Assembly (NCBI GenBank): GCA_965247435.1
Contig: OZ252019.1
Location: 744,001 to 808,000, forward strand
Length of the DNA: 64,000 bases
DNA from: Ilyomonas sp965247435
Lineage (GTDB): Bacteria; Bacteroidota; Bacteroidia; Chitinophagales; Chitinophagaceae
Direction: 5' to 3'
In this document: one piece after another, positions 44,023 to 53,070 of the stretch
Layout: each line of letters opens with the position of its first letter
How positions within the stretch are numbered: position 1 is the stretch's first letter
The notes under the pieces: generated by a model
The model's database searches: none
Seen by the model: only the letters and a program-made list of their open reading frames with translations
Told to the model about the DNA's origin: nothing
Position numbers and translations under genes: made by a program

Positions 44023-44316
44023 TTAAGCCATTGCTGCAAAGCGGTGAATACCCTTAACTGTTCCGCTTGCCTGTACTTTCCATATATCGTACGCTTTCTG
44101 AAGGTCAAGCCAAAAGCCTGCAGGTACATTAAAGCCATTTTCTAAGCGAACGGCCATTTCTGCAGTAATAGATGCTGTTTCATTAACAATCTTGGAAAGC
44201 TGTTTACGGCTGATGTGCAGACCTTGAGCTGCTTCCGTAACAGACAAGTTCATTTCCTTTAAAATATCTTCCCGGAGAATAGCGCCCGGGTGCACCGGTG
44301 GCATTTTGCGTTCCAT
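44023..44316 (-). CDS. higA: HigA-type antitoxin
   Basis: 97 residues starting MERKMPPVHPGAILREDIL, the hallmark of VapI/HigA antitoxins. The HTH is LSVTEAAQGLHISRKQLSKIV, followed by ITAEMAVRLENGFNVPAGFWLDLQKAYD. It neutralises HigB and represses the operon. It lies 12 bp after higB, in the toxin-first order typical for HigBA. Confidence 0.92.
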   Translation of the reverse strand: MERKMPPVHPGAILREDILKEMNLSVTEAAQGLHISRKQLSKIVNETASITAEMAVRLENGFNVPAGFWLDLQKAYDIWKVQASGTVKGIHRFAAMA

Positions 44317-44328
44317 ATATGCGTTTGT

Positions 44329-44610
44329 TTAATGATAGTCCAAGTAATCAAGTAAATAAGCGTTTTCATTCTCAAAGCGGAAAATGATGCGGTAATTCCC
44401 TGTAATCGTAATAGACCAGTATCCTTTTAATTTTCCGGATAGTTGGTGTAACCGGTAACCTGGAATAGCGCGAAAAACTTCTACCGTTGTTGCGGCATTT
44501 AAAGCAGCGAGAACACGCCTGATTTTTTCTAATTGTTCGGCAGGAAGTTTTGAGGCGTCGTTCTTTTGCCACAACAACCGCAAACCTTTATGCTCAATAG
44601 ATAAAATCAT
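44329..44610 (-). CDS. higB: HigB-type toxin (RelE/ParE fold)
   Basis: 93 residues: SIEHKGLRLLWQKNDASKLP, ILAALNAAT-like helix, IPGYRLHQLSGKLKGYWSITI, NYRIIFRFENENAYLLDYLDYH. This is the canonical HigB plan with the C-terminal YLDYH. HigB is a ribosome-dependent mRNA endonuclease. The ATG lies only a few bases after the predicted transcription start, so translation may be leaderless. Confidence 0.92.
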   Translation of the reverse strand: MILSIEHKGLRLLWQKNDASKLPAEQLEKIRRVLAALNAATTVEVFRAIPGYRLHQLSGKLKGYWSITITGNYRIIFRFENENAYLLDYLDYH

Positions 44611-44614
44611 ATTG

Positions 44615-44646
44615 CAAATATACGATGTAACCTCGTAGGTTACAAA
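44615..44646 (-). promoter_or_regulatory. higBA promoter with an embedded operator
   Basis: On the - strand TTTG (44643-44646) and TATATTTG (44615-44622) are spaced 20 bp, a full Bacteroidota promoter. The spacer is almost filled by the palindrome TGTAACCTACGAGGTTACA (44626-44644; 8-bp arms around ACG), where HigA should bind and block RNA polymerase. Confidence 0.85.
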
Positions 44647-44669
44647 TTAAAATCGGACTTTTGCAAAAC

Positions 44670-44698
44670 AAAAAGCCTGGCGTAGAAACACCAGGCTT
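44670..44698 (-). terminator. Terminator of the tape-measure operon
   Basis: AAGCCTGG/CCAGGCTT 8-bp stem with a ten-base loop, followed on the - strand by TTTTGTTTTG. It separates the tape-measure gene from the higBA promoter. Confidence 0.85.
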
Positions 44699-44731
44699 AC
44701 AAACCAATAATTAAACGAAAAAGCAAAAGCG

Positions 44732-47700
44732 TTATTTGAAAGTTGCCTGCTCCAGTATTCTATCTTTTTGGGCGTAGGCATCATCAATTTTTTTCAAAGA
44801 AATGTTTGCTGTTGCCTCAATAGGCTTACTTAACCTGTCTTGCAGCCCGGCAACGGTATAGTGCAGGTTTTCCAATGCTTCCTGGTTGCTTTGCAGCAGT
44901 GCCAGCAGCGCCGGATCGGTTGCGGCCGGGGCCTCACTTTTACTTTGCGTAACAAGGCCACCGGTGGCGTAGTGCTTTACAGTTTGCAGGCTGCGGGTGG
45001 CACCGGCAAAATCAATAGCCTGGTAAGATCTGGTTTGATAAGCCGGCTTTGCTATGCCGCCCATCGCGAAGCCAGGCACACCAAGCCGGCGAAAGAATTC
45101 CGGACCGCCGGCACGGCGCTGCTGGTCTTCATTCATTATTACTTCCCCGCGCTTCACCGTGGCCAGCACATCGTCGCCATTCGGCTGCACAGGAATATTG
45201 GAGGCAACATTTATTTTGCCATTGCCCGGGTGATCCACACGGCCGCCACCGGCATATTTAGCAGAGGAGATCGTAGCGATCTGCGCCGCAGTGGTAGCTA
45301 CCGCTATTGCAATTTGTATGGCGCGGGCTGCGCCTAAGCCAATAATATCTGCAGCGCCCGGCCGTGCGGCAAGGGTAGAGGTAATAGCCATGGCACCGTT
45401 TACAAGCGCCTGCGCAATCTGTATTTTCTTGCTCCGCTCAAACTGCTTCTTATCCAGCGCTTCTTTCTTAGCCTCCGCATCCGCGTCCAGCTTAGCAATA
45501 GCAATGCGGTATGCCTGCTCCGAAATTACTTTTTGGCTAAGCTGCCTTTGCAGTGCAGCTTTCTTAAGATCGTTGCCCTTTAGCTCTTTATCCAGGTCGG
45601 CTTTTTCACGGGCGCTGCGGGCGCTGTTAAATTGACTGACAATATCCAGCGCACTGGAGGCAAAAGACAAATACTGGTTAACAATGGCGGCGTAATATTC
45701 AACTTCTGCCTGCGCCTCCTGTTGCCGGTAGCGGCCATTGATTTCTGTACGGATGGTATTGAGGTCGTTGGTGGCATCAATACCGGCTTTTACATATTGA
45801 TCTTCGCTTTCCTGTACCTGCTGCAGCTCCAGGTTCTTCTGCCGATCCAGGTCGGCTTTAATAGCATCGAAGCGCTCTTTGCTGCCGGGAGTGGAAGTAG
45901 CAATCCGGTTTTTTGAACGGGCTTCCTCTGCTTTATTGGCCAGCTCTATTAGGAGATGCTCGTTGGCCAGCTTTTTTTCGTTGGCTGCAATAAGGTCTGC
46001 AACTTCTTTTGCTAATTCTTCTTTCTTAAATTTGGTAACATCTGCCGCAGCTTTTTCAACGGCTGCACTATAATCTTCTGCAGTATGCAACTGCTGCTGC
46101 TTGCTGGCAACATCAATGGCGGCAATGTTGGCTTCGTACTGCTTTTTGTCTATGGCGCCGGCAACGAAGCTTTCTGCCTGCTGCTTTTTTAATCCCTCAA
46201 AGTATGCTGCGCTATCTGCAATAGCTTGGTCATACTCTTTTCCGGCACTTTCTGTAAATGCTTTTTTTGAAGCTTCGGTACGCTTCTTTGTTTCTTCATC
46301 AATCAGGAACGCTATTGCAGCATTCTTATCTTTTTCCAGCCCAATAACATGTACACCATACGCTGCGGCCTGCGAGGTAAGCTCCTGGTATTTTTTAGTG
46401 ATGCGTGCTACTTCACTTTCATCTGCCTGCTTGCCTACCTGTTGTAGCTCAAACTGAAAGTCTTTTAGTTTCTGTAAAAGGCCATCTGCTTTTTTATCGG
46501 CATCAGGCGACAGGTCAATATTAGTTTGCTTCTTTGTTTCATCAGCTGCGGCTTTATTGGCATCTACCTGATTTTGTAATGCCTGGCCGTTCAACTTATT
46601 TATTTCTCCAAAATAGCCTTTATAAGCTTGCAACAATTGTCGGTACTTATCCTGCTCATTAGCAATTTCATCTTGGGTCGCTTTGCGTTTAATGCTACTA
46701 ACTCCGACACCTCCACCAATTACAGTGGTTTCGCTAACATCAAATGTTCCGCTCTTTTCAATATCCTTAATATTTTTGCCAACTTCCTCAATTTTCCTGG
46801 CCGTTTCAATCAGTTTTTCTTGATTATCATCAATCGCAGTTTTATTTACAACTTGTAGTCGTGCTTTCTCTATATCTATAAAGTCACGGACTCTTGAAGT
46901 GCTTATAGCAATGGCATTACCATAATCATCAAACTGCGTAACAGCGCCAGGTATGACAGCAGTTATTTGCGAAATGATGGATTTCATTTCGGTTTGTTCA
47001 GCAGCAGATAAAGTGGTTTTACTTTTTAGTGTGTCATAACGGTCGGCAAGGGGAATAATATCTTTATCAAGATGGTTAACTTTTGTACTTAACTCATCAA
47101 ATTCCTGCGTAGCAGTTTTAGTTGGAGTAACTACAGCATTTAAGCCTTTTATTAGACCTGTGAATACGGCTGTAAGAGTACTATTTGTAATAAAAGAACC
47201 AAGCCTTTTAGAAAGCTTATCAAGCTCTGCTCCGAATGTTGTGTTTTTTTTATTGAATTCTGCGGTAATACTATTCTGGTTGGTTAATGCATCGGAGGCA
47301 AGCTTTACTTTAGAAGATAGTAACTCTTCATTTTTTGAGAGCTTACTTAGTACTTCACCCGCGCCGGAGCCGTCTGCATCCAGGTCTTTTAATATCTTTC
47401 CGAACGTAACGTTATCTTTTCCTGCGGCACGTGCACCTTCAGCAACTTTTACGAATGCACCAAGCATATCTTTATTAAGCAGATCAATAAAATCTTCTTT
47501 GGTAGCAACGCCTGCAGCCTTAGCAATACCTGCAAATTTCTCCGGCTCGGCACTCATTTTCTGCATGATCTTGATAAAAGCGGTAGAACCCCGCTCTGTT
47601 TCAATACCTAGCTCCTGGAAGGTAGCCGCAGTCCCCAATATTTGTCCGGAGGTAAGACCAAACGTTTCGGCAACGCCAGCCATACGATTGGCAATATCTG

Positions 47701-49048
47701 TAACTACCGGTGCAGTGGCAAGACCTTCAGCACCAAGAACATTCAAAGCATTACCAATATGGGCTACATCCTCTCCGTAATTACCGGTCTTTATATCAGA
47801 CAGGTTATTGCGCAGTACCGAAAGCACATTAGTAATCTGGTTTGCATCACCACCAAACTCATCACCCAGGGCAACAACAATTTTATCTATGGCAGATACA
47901 TTTTCCGGTGTGGCCGCTTCGTTAATTTGTCCCAGGCCGATAGCGATTTGCCGCAGCTGCTCTGTGGGGGTGCGGGTATCCAATTTGCTGAGACTGCTGT
48001 TTAAAGATGCTACTGCAGTATCACTTAAACCTGTTGCTTTAGATACATCTGCCAGACTATCACTAAGCTTGGCATTACCAGAAACAATACCGCTTATCCA
48101 AGACGGTACAGACTGCAATACATTCTGCACGATTCCGCCTACTGCAACGCCAAAGGCAACACCCTTAAATTCATCCATCCAGTTCTTTTGAGCCTTGCCA
48201 ACTTTGTTAAGGGCGTTCTCCATTTCGGCCAGGTTTTCTTTGGCCTTACTTAAATCTTTTGTCTTGTTTATATACTCTTCAGTGCCTTGGGGTAAATGCT
48301 CCCATTCGCGGCGCAACTTTTCTACCAGTGCTTTTTGCTGAACGAGCGATGGACCAATACCACGATCCATCTGGTAAGAAATATTACGCTGCTGCTGTTC
48401 AACTGAGTTAAGGCCTTTGCCGTAATTATCAAGGGTGTTATCCAGGCCTTTAATTTCTTTTTCCAGCTTGCCAATACTTACTGCTGCAGCGCCTGCAGAT
48501 TTTAACCCTTGCGATAATGCATTCAGACTTTGTTTGTCCCCATTAAGTGCTGTACTAAGGCCAAGTGCCTGCTCCCTGGCAACCTGCATTGCGGCATTGT
48601 TGGCATTAAGTTTTTCTGTTGTAAGCTCAATTTCTTTTTCTACCACCGCATAGCTGCGCTGCAGGGCAACAACACTTTTGCCGGCATCTTCATTTTTCTT
48701 TATTTCTGCAGCAAGTACGGACTGCTTGGCAGCGGCCGCTTCCAGCTTATCTGATAACCCGCCGGCCTGCTCCTTTAATGCGCGTTGCTGGTTACTATTT
48801 TCTGCAAGGTTTTTTGTAGTGGCGCTTACAGATTTAGCAAGCGTATCATAATCTTTGCGCAAGCCGTCAACCGTTTTTGCAGCCGGCTCCAGCTTTTCAA
48901 TTTCCTGGCGCAAGGCGGTCTGCTTTTGCCGGGCCTCATCAATTTTTTTATTAAAGCCATCGGCCTTAACCTGCAGTTTTTCTAAAGCAGTTTCTGATGC
49001 TGCCTGGTCTATATAAATGCTGACGGTTTTCTTTTGGATATCGGACAT
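44732..49048 (-). CDS. Tape measure protein
   Basis: At 1438 residues it is the longest gene in the window. Residues ~1-290 are coiled coil with repeated ~50-residue units (EIEKLEPAAKTVDGLRKDYDTLA, then similar segments). A hydrophobic stretch GVAFGVAVGGIVQNVLQSVP follows, then a TP901-type tape-measure core (SLADVSKATGLSDTAVASLN...AGVAETFGLTSGQILG). Late hydrophobic helices and the Gly-rich segment with ATVKRGEVIMNEDQ are typical C-terminal features. At ~0.15 nm per residue this implies a tail of roughly 215 nm. No sheath gene was seen, so a long non-contractile tail is likely. Confidence 0.93.
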   Translation of the reverse strand: MSDIQKKTVSIYIDQAASETALEKLQVKADGFNKKIDEARQKQTALRQEIEKLEPAAKTVDGLRKDYDTLAKSVSATTKNLAENSNQQRALKEQAGGLSDKLEAAAAKQSVLAAEIKKNEDAGKSVVALQRSYAVVEKEIELTTEKLNANNAAMQVAREQALGLSTALNGDKQSLNALSQGLKSAGAAAVSIGKLEKEIKGLDNTLDNYGKGLNSVEQQQRNISYQMDRGIGPSLVQQKALVEKLRREWEHLPQGTEEYINKTKDLSKAKENLAEMENALNKVGKAQKNWMDEFKGVAFGVAVGGIVQNVLQSVPSWISGIVSGNAKLSDSLADVSKATGLSDTAVASLNSSLSKLDTRTPTEQLRQIAIGLGQINEAATPENVSAIDKIVVALGDEFGGDANQITNVLSVLRNNLSDIKTGNYGEDVAHIGNALNVLGAEGLATAPVVTDIANRMAGVAETFGLTSGQILGTAATFQELGIETERGSTAFIKIMQKMSAEPEKFAGIAKAAGVATKEDFIDLLNKDMLGAFVKVAEGARAAGKDNVTFGKILKDLDADGSGAGEVLSKLSKNEELLSSKVKLASDALTNQNSITAEFNKKNTTFGAELDKLSKRLGSFITNSTLTAVFTGLIKGLNAVVTPTKTATQEFDELSTKVNHLDKDIIPLADRYDTLKSKTTLSAAEQTEMKSIISQITAVIPGAVTQFDDYGNAIAISTSRVRDFIDIEKARLQVVNKTAIDDNQEKLIETARKIEEVGKNIKDIEKSGTFDVSETTVIGGGVGVSSIKRKATQDEIANEQDKYRQLLQAYKGYFGEINKLNGQALQNQVDANKAAADETKKQTNIDLSPDADKKADGLLQKLKDFQFELQQVGKQADESEVARITKKYQELTSQAAAYGVHVIGLEKDKNAAIAFLIDEETKKRTEASKKAFTESAGKEYDQAIADSAAYFEGLKKQQAESFVAGAIDKKQYEANIAAIDVASKQQQLHTAEDYSAAVEKAAADVTKFKKEELAKEVADLIAANEKKLANEHLLIELANKAEEARSKNRIATSTPGSKERFDAIKADLDRQKNLELQQVQESEDQYVKAGIDATNDLNTIRTEINGRYRQQEAQAEVEYYAAIVNQYLSFASSALDIVSQFNSARSAREKADLDKELKGNDLKKAALQRQLSQKVISEQAYRIAIAKLDADAEAKKEALDKKQFERSKKIQIAQALVNGAMAITSTLAARPGAADIIGLGAARAIQIAIAVATTAAQIATISSAKYAGGGRVDHPGNGKINVASNIPVQPNGDDVLATVKRGEVIMNEDQQRRAGGPEFFRRLGVPGFAMGGIAKPAYQTRSYQAIDFAGATRSLQTVKHYATGGLVTQSKSEAPAATDPALLALLQSNQEALENLHYTVAGLQDRLSKPIEATANISLKKIDDAYAQKDRILEQATFK

Positions 49049-49053
49049 CGGGG

Positions 49054-49431
49054 CTATCGGATTTTAAGGGCGTTAATAATCATGTTGCCGTTACCATTGG
49101 CTACTATTTCTGCGAGGTCCGGCAGGTTGCGATCCACGACCGGCTCGTACCATTCCTTTGCCTCGCGCGGGTTATTTTTTCCATGGCCACGGCTAACGCC
49201 TTTGTGCAGAAACACTGCTGAGCGCGGCATGGAGTAAGAAATTTTGTTGATCAATCCACGGCTCTTGCGCAGCCGGTCCTTTACCGCCCGGCGCAGGGGA
49301 ACTTTGTTAGGCGAATATTTGGAGTGCTTTATATTCAGTGCATCCATTTCACTCAGGAGGTCGCTTTTATCCCGTTTATTCCACTGCTCTATATCGCTGT
49401 TCAGTTCATCTATATCGTGCTGCTCAAACAT
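49054..49431 (-). CDS. Tail completion/neck-type protein
   Basis: 125 basic residues (VPLRRAVKDRLRKSRGLINKI, SYSMPRSAVFLHKGVSRGHG, DRNLPDLAEIVANGNGNM). Sequences of this style precede the tape measure in Bacteroidota siphophages and resemble HK97 gp10-type minor tail/neck proteins. It starts 18 bp after a stem-loop, and its stop is 5 bp before the tape-measure start. The role is inferred from order. Confidence 0.6.
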   Translation of the reverse strand: MFEQHDIDELNSDIEQWNKRDKSDLLSEMDALNIKHSKYSPNKVPLRRAVKDRLRKSRGLINKISYSMPRSAVFLHKGVSRGHGKNNPREAKEWYEPVVDRNLPDLAEIVANGNGNMIINALKIR

Positions 49432-49448
49432 GGCTAGGGTTTAGAATA

Positions 49449-49482
49449 AAAAAGTCTCGCCGCTGTGGGCGGGAGACTTTTT
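49449..49482. terminator. Stem-loop between tail tube and tape-measure genes
   Basis: GTCTC-GCC pairs with GGC-GG-GAGAC (two-base bulge), flanked by A6 and T5 runs, so it can terminate on either strand. It lies only 18 bp before the start codon at 49431, leaving no room for a promoter, so partial read-through must feed the tape-measure genes. The remaining 120 bp up to the tail-tube stop contain no gene with a usual start codon. Confidence 0.75.
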
Positions 49483-49603
49483 ATGGTATTGGATTTCACG
49501 GGTTAGCTGCAACCGGTTTGCGTTAGCATATTCCGGGTTGTTGCCAGCTTGCGCCTTTACATCGGCTTCTTTACCTGCCGGTAAACAGGTTTAATTATTT
49601 TTA

Positions 49604-50140
49604 CTACAGTTCGCTTATAGCGCCGTTATAGAAATACTTACACCTAACTTCAAAAGTCATTTCATAACCTTTGGCATTAGAGCCCTTCAGGGTGCCACTT
49701 TGGAAGCCTGCTTTAGATATTTCTGCGGGGCTGCAATCGCAACCGAACTGAATATATTTCGCTGGGTTACACTGGTCCTGTACGAAGATGATCATCTCTT
49801 CATTAAGCCAGTTGTTTACCATTTCCAGCACTTTTGGTCCATCGCCCTTAATAAAGATTTTGGGTGCGTAGGTAAGGCGCTGAGAGCCTTTAGCGCCGGC
49901 GCTTTCACCGGTTACTTCGAGCGTATCCTTATCTACCAAAATGGAAACGGCTTCTTTGCCATCGGTCCAAACGTGCGAGGTACCAATCGTATAGGCTTCG
50001 CCAATAACCGGCGTAGTGGATAGAACCGGTTCATTCAAGGTATCAAAATCGGTAAGCAGAGAAATCCAGGCTTTCAGGTAGCCAGGCTCAACAAGGGGAG
50101 CATCGGCCCGGGTTTGAGATTTAAAACGTGCAGTATTCAT
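49604..50140 (-). CDS. Major tail tube-type protein
   Basis: 178 residues, beta-rich, with a central ITDFDTL-like start region, GTSHVWTDGKEAVSILVDKD and the late FEVRCKYFYNGAI. Its size, all-beta composition and position between capsid and tape measure fit a tail tube subunit. No closer assignment was possible by eye. Confidence 0.65.
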   Translation of the reverse strand: MNTARFKSQTRADAPLVEPGYLKAWISLLTDFDTLNEPVLSTTPVIGEAYTIGTSHVWTDGKEAVSILVDKDTLEVTGESAGAKGSQRLTYAPKIFIKGDGPKVLEMVNNWLNEEMIIFVQDQCNPAKYIQFGCDCSPAEISKAGFQSGTLKGSNAKGYEMTFEVRCKYFYNGAISEL

Positions 50141-50203
50141 ACTGTTTTATTTTTTAAAAGGGTTAGGGTGTAATTTTTTTTGAGAAAAAGAAAGGGAGGA
50201 GCG

Positions 50204-50554
50204 TTAAGATTTTAAATAAATCATGCCGCTACCCATAGCAATAAGCTCGTGCTGCAGCTCTTTGCTGGCCAGCACATCTTCCTGCGAAATCCGCTTACTG
50301 TTATGAATCATACTTTTGAAGTTGAAACCATACACGTGGTCTTCCTGTTCAAACTCTACAGGATTTGTAACAACCGGCCTGGCAGCATGGCGCTCCAGCT
50401 CTTTTTCAAACTCGCCGTTAATTACTACTGCGCTATCCAATTCGGCCTTTAGCTCGAGTATATCTTCTGCAGCACCAATGGGATCATCTGTAATTGCTTT
50501 TTCAATCGCTGCAAGGCCGCCAAGAAAAACAGCGGCTATAAGTATTTTTGCCAT
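50204..50554 (-). CDS. Small protein after the capsid gene
   Basis: 116 residues. The start MAKILIAAVFLGGLAAIEKA is hydrophobic but short. The rest is acidic and helical (AAEDILELKAELDSAVVI...FEKELERHAA). It follows the capsid gene and may be a head-completion or decoration protein. Unrecognised. Confidence 0.6.
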   Translation of the reverse strand: MAKILIAAVFLGGLAAIEKAITDDPIGAAEDILELKAELDSAVVINGEFEKELERHAARPVVTNPVEFEQEDHVYGFNFKSMIHNSKRISQEDVLASKELQHELIAMGSGMIYLKS

Positions 50555-50570
50555 AATTATTTTGTGGTAT

Positions 50571-50600
50571 CTTACCTGCAGGCTACAGCCCGCAGGTAAG
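50571..50600. repeat. Hairpin after the capsid gene
   Basis: CTTACCTGC and GCAGGTAAG form a perfect 9-bp stem, extended by GG/CC, around a five-base loop. There is no T-run, so it may process or stabilise the capsid mRNA rather than terminate it. Confidence 0.6.
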
Positions 50601-50628
50601 AAAGGTTTTTAAAAATGTTAATTACAAT

Positions 50629-51705
50629 TTATGCCTGGTCGTTTAGCACCAGCACATCCAGATCGCGCACCTGTGTACCCAGCAATACTTTCATAGAAGT
50701 TTGCAAAGAGTAGTGCTGCGGAATGTTGCGGATGGTGTTCATATCGCTCAGTGCATCGGTACCCAGCACCAGGTTTTTAGCCGGTGTTGCTATCAGGCGG
50801 CTGCTGCCGGAGAGCCAGCTTACAGGTTTTAAAATACATTTCTGGTTTGTCTTACCGAGGTACACGATGTTATCTACCACATCAAAGTATTTCTTCACTT
50901 TGCTTTCGTAGTCGTCCATCAAATACTCCAGTGAGTTTACAGAGCAATAGATGAGGGCGCCTTTCATTTTTATCTGCTCGGGCAGCGCACGCCATACGGA
51001 AGTGAACTGGTCGTAAGCAGTGGTAGAAGTGATAGCGCCTGTGCTAACAATGGCGTTAAAACCTTCGTTGTTAATGGCGTCTGTAAACACAGCGCCAAAG
51101 CCTTTGGTAATAGCCAGGTTATCTACCCGTGTCCATTTAGCAGCGGTTGTTAAAGGAGACTGGCCTGCACTCGTGGCAGCGATACACTTGTAGTACTGCG
51201 TTTCGTTTTGCTCTGCAGTATTTACAAAAGCCACCAGGTTGCCTACATTGTAAGCAGTGCCCGCAGAGTATGTTGCAAAAGCAGCCTTGCCTTTACCGTA
51301 GTACAGCATTTCTACAATTTCCTGCGCAGACTCGTTCATAATCTCCTGCCAGGTAAACTGAGCGAATGGGATCGTAAGATCGTTGGCGCTGGAAGTACCG
51401 GGTACAAACTCGCTCAGCCAGGTGGTGCGGTATTTTTCGGGCTCAATTTCAATATCGCGCTGTGCAGGCTGCACGGTAAGCGCGCGGTCGGTGTATTTCA
51501 ACTGGCCATCGCTGGAGTTAAATTTACCGGAATAAGGCTTCCAGCCTTTGCCTACCGCTAAACGTCCCAGGGTAAGGGTGTTCTTTACATTCGGGATCAC
51601 TTGTATGCCGTCTGCATCTAATGTAAGCTGCCTGTAAAGCTTACCCAGCAATGCTTGCTGGTATTTGCCACTGTAGGCGGTTAGGGCCTGTAAATCGGGA
51701 TTCAT
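50629..51705 (-). CDS. Major capsid protein with an inserted carbohydrate-binding-like domain
   Basis: 358 residues. The flanks fit an HK97-type capsid (N-terminal helix, ITVQPAQRDIEIEPEKYRTT-like arm, and the late FDVVDNIVYLGKTNQKCILKP...VRDLDVLVL). Residues ~143-196 (GTAYNVGNLVAF...QYYKCIAATSAGQSP...KWTRV) follow the Trp/Tyr/Gly spacing of small chitin-binding type 5/12 domains and would project from the shell. The call rests on size, order after protease and scaffold, and overall pattern. Confidence 0.82.
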   Translation of the reverse strand: MNPDLQALTAYSGKYQQALLGKLYRQLTLDADGIQVIPNVKNTLTLGRLAVGKGWKPYSGKFNSSDGQLKYTDRALTVQPAQRDIEIEPEKYRTTWLSEFVPGTSSANDLTIPFAQFTWQEIMNESAQEIVEMLYYGKGKAAFATYSAGTAYNVGNLVAFVNTAEQNETQYYKCIAATSAGQSPLTTAAKWTRVDNLAITKGFGAVFTDAINNEGFNAIVSTGAITSTTAYDQFTSVWRALPEQIKMKGALIYCSVNSLEYLMDDYESKVKKYFDVVDNIVYLGKTNQKCILKPVSWLSGSSRLIATPAKNLVLGTDALSDMNTIRNIPQHYSLQTSMKVLLGTQVRDLDVLVLNDQA

Positions 51706-51760
51706 CGGAATGATGTTTTAATTAGGGTTAAGGTTGATATTGAATTTTTATTAGAGGCGG

Positions 51761-52144
51761 TTATTTATACATTGCCTCCAGCTGTGCACGTTCGCGGTCA
51801 TAAGACGTTTCAAAATCTTTGGCATCATTGGCAACCGGGTTGATGTCTTTAGGAGCATGTGCAGCAGCAGGTATTTTGCCGTCTTCACTTTCCAGTTTTG
51901 CAATGCGTGCATTGGCAGTAACGAGGGAAGCTTCAGCGGTTTCTTTAGCGCTGGTTGCAGTAGCTAACTGTGCCTGCACAGTGGCAAGGGTAGCAGCGGT
52001 TGCTTCCGAAGCAACGATGGCAGCTTCACTATTAGTCATTTGCTCTTCGGTAAGGAAGTAGCCATTTGCACTTACCGGCAGTCCTTCTATCACTGCAAGT
52101 ATTTCATTGCCTTTTACGGTGGCAAGGGTTTTAGGGTATTTCAT
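51761..52144 (-). CDS. Scaffold-like protein
   Basis: 127 residues, with a long Ala/Thr/Glu-rich helix (EAAIVASEATAATLATVQAQ...LVTANARIAKLESED) between short ends. Low complexity, coiled-coil character and position between the S49 protease and the capsid gene fit an internal scaffold that is digested during head maturation. The next gene upstream ends 2 bp before it. Confidence 0.7.
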   Translation of the reverse strand: MKYPKTLATVKGNEILAVIEGLPVSANGYFLTEEQMTNSEAAIVASEATAATLATVQAQLATATSAKETAEASLVTANARIAKLESEDGKIPAAAHAPKDINPVANDAKDFETSYDRERAQLEAMYK

Positions 52145-52146
52145 AT

Positions 52147-52989
52147 TTATCTTAGGGTTTTAGCGAGTTGTAGAGAGCGTTTAACGGCATAATCCAGGGA
52201 ACCGATTTTATCTGCAAGGCCGGCCTGCACAGCATTGTTGCCTACATACACTTTACCGGTAAGCACGTCTTCTTTTTTCAGGTCCAGCTTATCACCACGG
52301 TTTTTGGTAACCGCACTTTCAAAGACTGCATTCAGCGGGTCCAGTATTTCGGTGATGTAGGCTTCGGGCTTGCCGTCTAAGGCTTCCAGCGCAGCTTTGT
52401 TTTTGTGTATAGAGCGGGAAGCAAATACATGCAGGGTTTTATTGCCGCGTGCTTCATCGCTTTTGCGCGTATCGCGCAGCGTAGCCATTGTGCCGATGCT
52501 GCCTGCAATGGAGGTCTCACCACCCAATACAATTTCATCCGATGCGCTGCCTACCCAGTAGCCGGCGCTGCACATAAGTGTTGCGAAGGTTACAACCGGC
52601 TTTTGGCTGGCTGCAACTGCAGCCGCAAAATCTTCGGTGCCGGCAACAGTGCCGCCGGGCGTGTTCATCTTAAGTACCAGTGATTGAATAGAGCTGTCTC
52701 TGTTGGCTGCATTGATCATCTTTGTCATGGAGGCGGTGCCAAGTGTACCGCAGAAATCGTTTTCCATCATTGGGCCGGTAACCGGTATTACCAGTACTTC
52801 GCCGTCAATAGCTTTACTGGCCCGGCTGTCTGCCCGGAAGGGCAGTTCGCTATCATCGAACAAGCCGGCTTTTATATCGCCTGCTTTGCCTTCAATGATT
52901 GCTTGCAGCAGTTCGGCATACAGATAAGCGTGCTGCTCATCTATTAACCAAACGCGGCCAAGGGCCTGCAGTAATACTTTAATGTCCAT
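52147..52989 (-). CDS. S49/SppA-type head maturation protease
   Basis: 280 residues. The ClpP/crotonase-like fold has VLVIPVTGPM, VLKMNTPGGTVAGTEDFAAA, the nucleophile Ser in LMCSAGYWVGSASDEI, and GSIGTMATL with a later Lys-rich segment for the Ser-Lys dyad. The C-terminal LTGKVYVGNNAVQAGLADKIG is classic SppA. Phage members digest the scaffold before DNA packaging. It is the first gene of the head operon, 82 bp after a late-motif copy. Confidence 0.92.
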   Translation of the reverse strand: MDIKVLLQALGRVWLIDEQHAYLYAELLQAIIEGKAGDIKAGLFDDSELPFRADSRASKAIDGEVLVIPVTGPMMENDFCGTLGTASMTKMINAANRDSSIQSLVLKMNTPGGTVAGTEDFAAAVAASQKPVVTFATLMCSAGYWVGSASDEIVLGGETSIAGSIGTMATLRDTRKSDEARGNKTLHVFASRSIHKNKAALEALDGKPEAYITEILDPLNAVFESAVTKNRGDKLDLKKEDVLTGKVYVGNNAVQAGLADKIGSLDYAVKRSLQLAKTLR

Positions 52990-53070
52990 GAAAAATTGAT
53001 ATTGGATTCCGTTGCCTGCCTACCGTCCGGCAGGCTTGTGGATGCAAATATTTATTACGCAATAATTTTT

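Noticed and set aside
47160..47780. + strand frame of 206 codons inside the tape-measure gene
   Set aside because: Antisense shadow of the coiled-coil and Ala/Ser-rich coding sequence; low complexity and no start signals.
51721..52160. AACCCTAA-like strings before several late genes as a shared leader
   Set aside because: They vary in distance from the start codon, and one (52152-52160) is simply coding sequence of the protease end. Too short and irregular to support.
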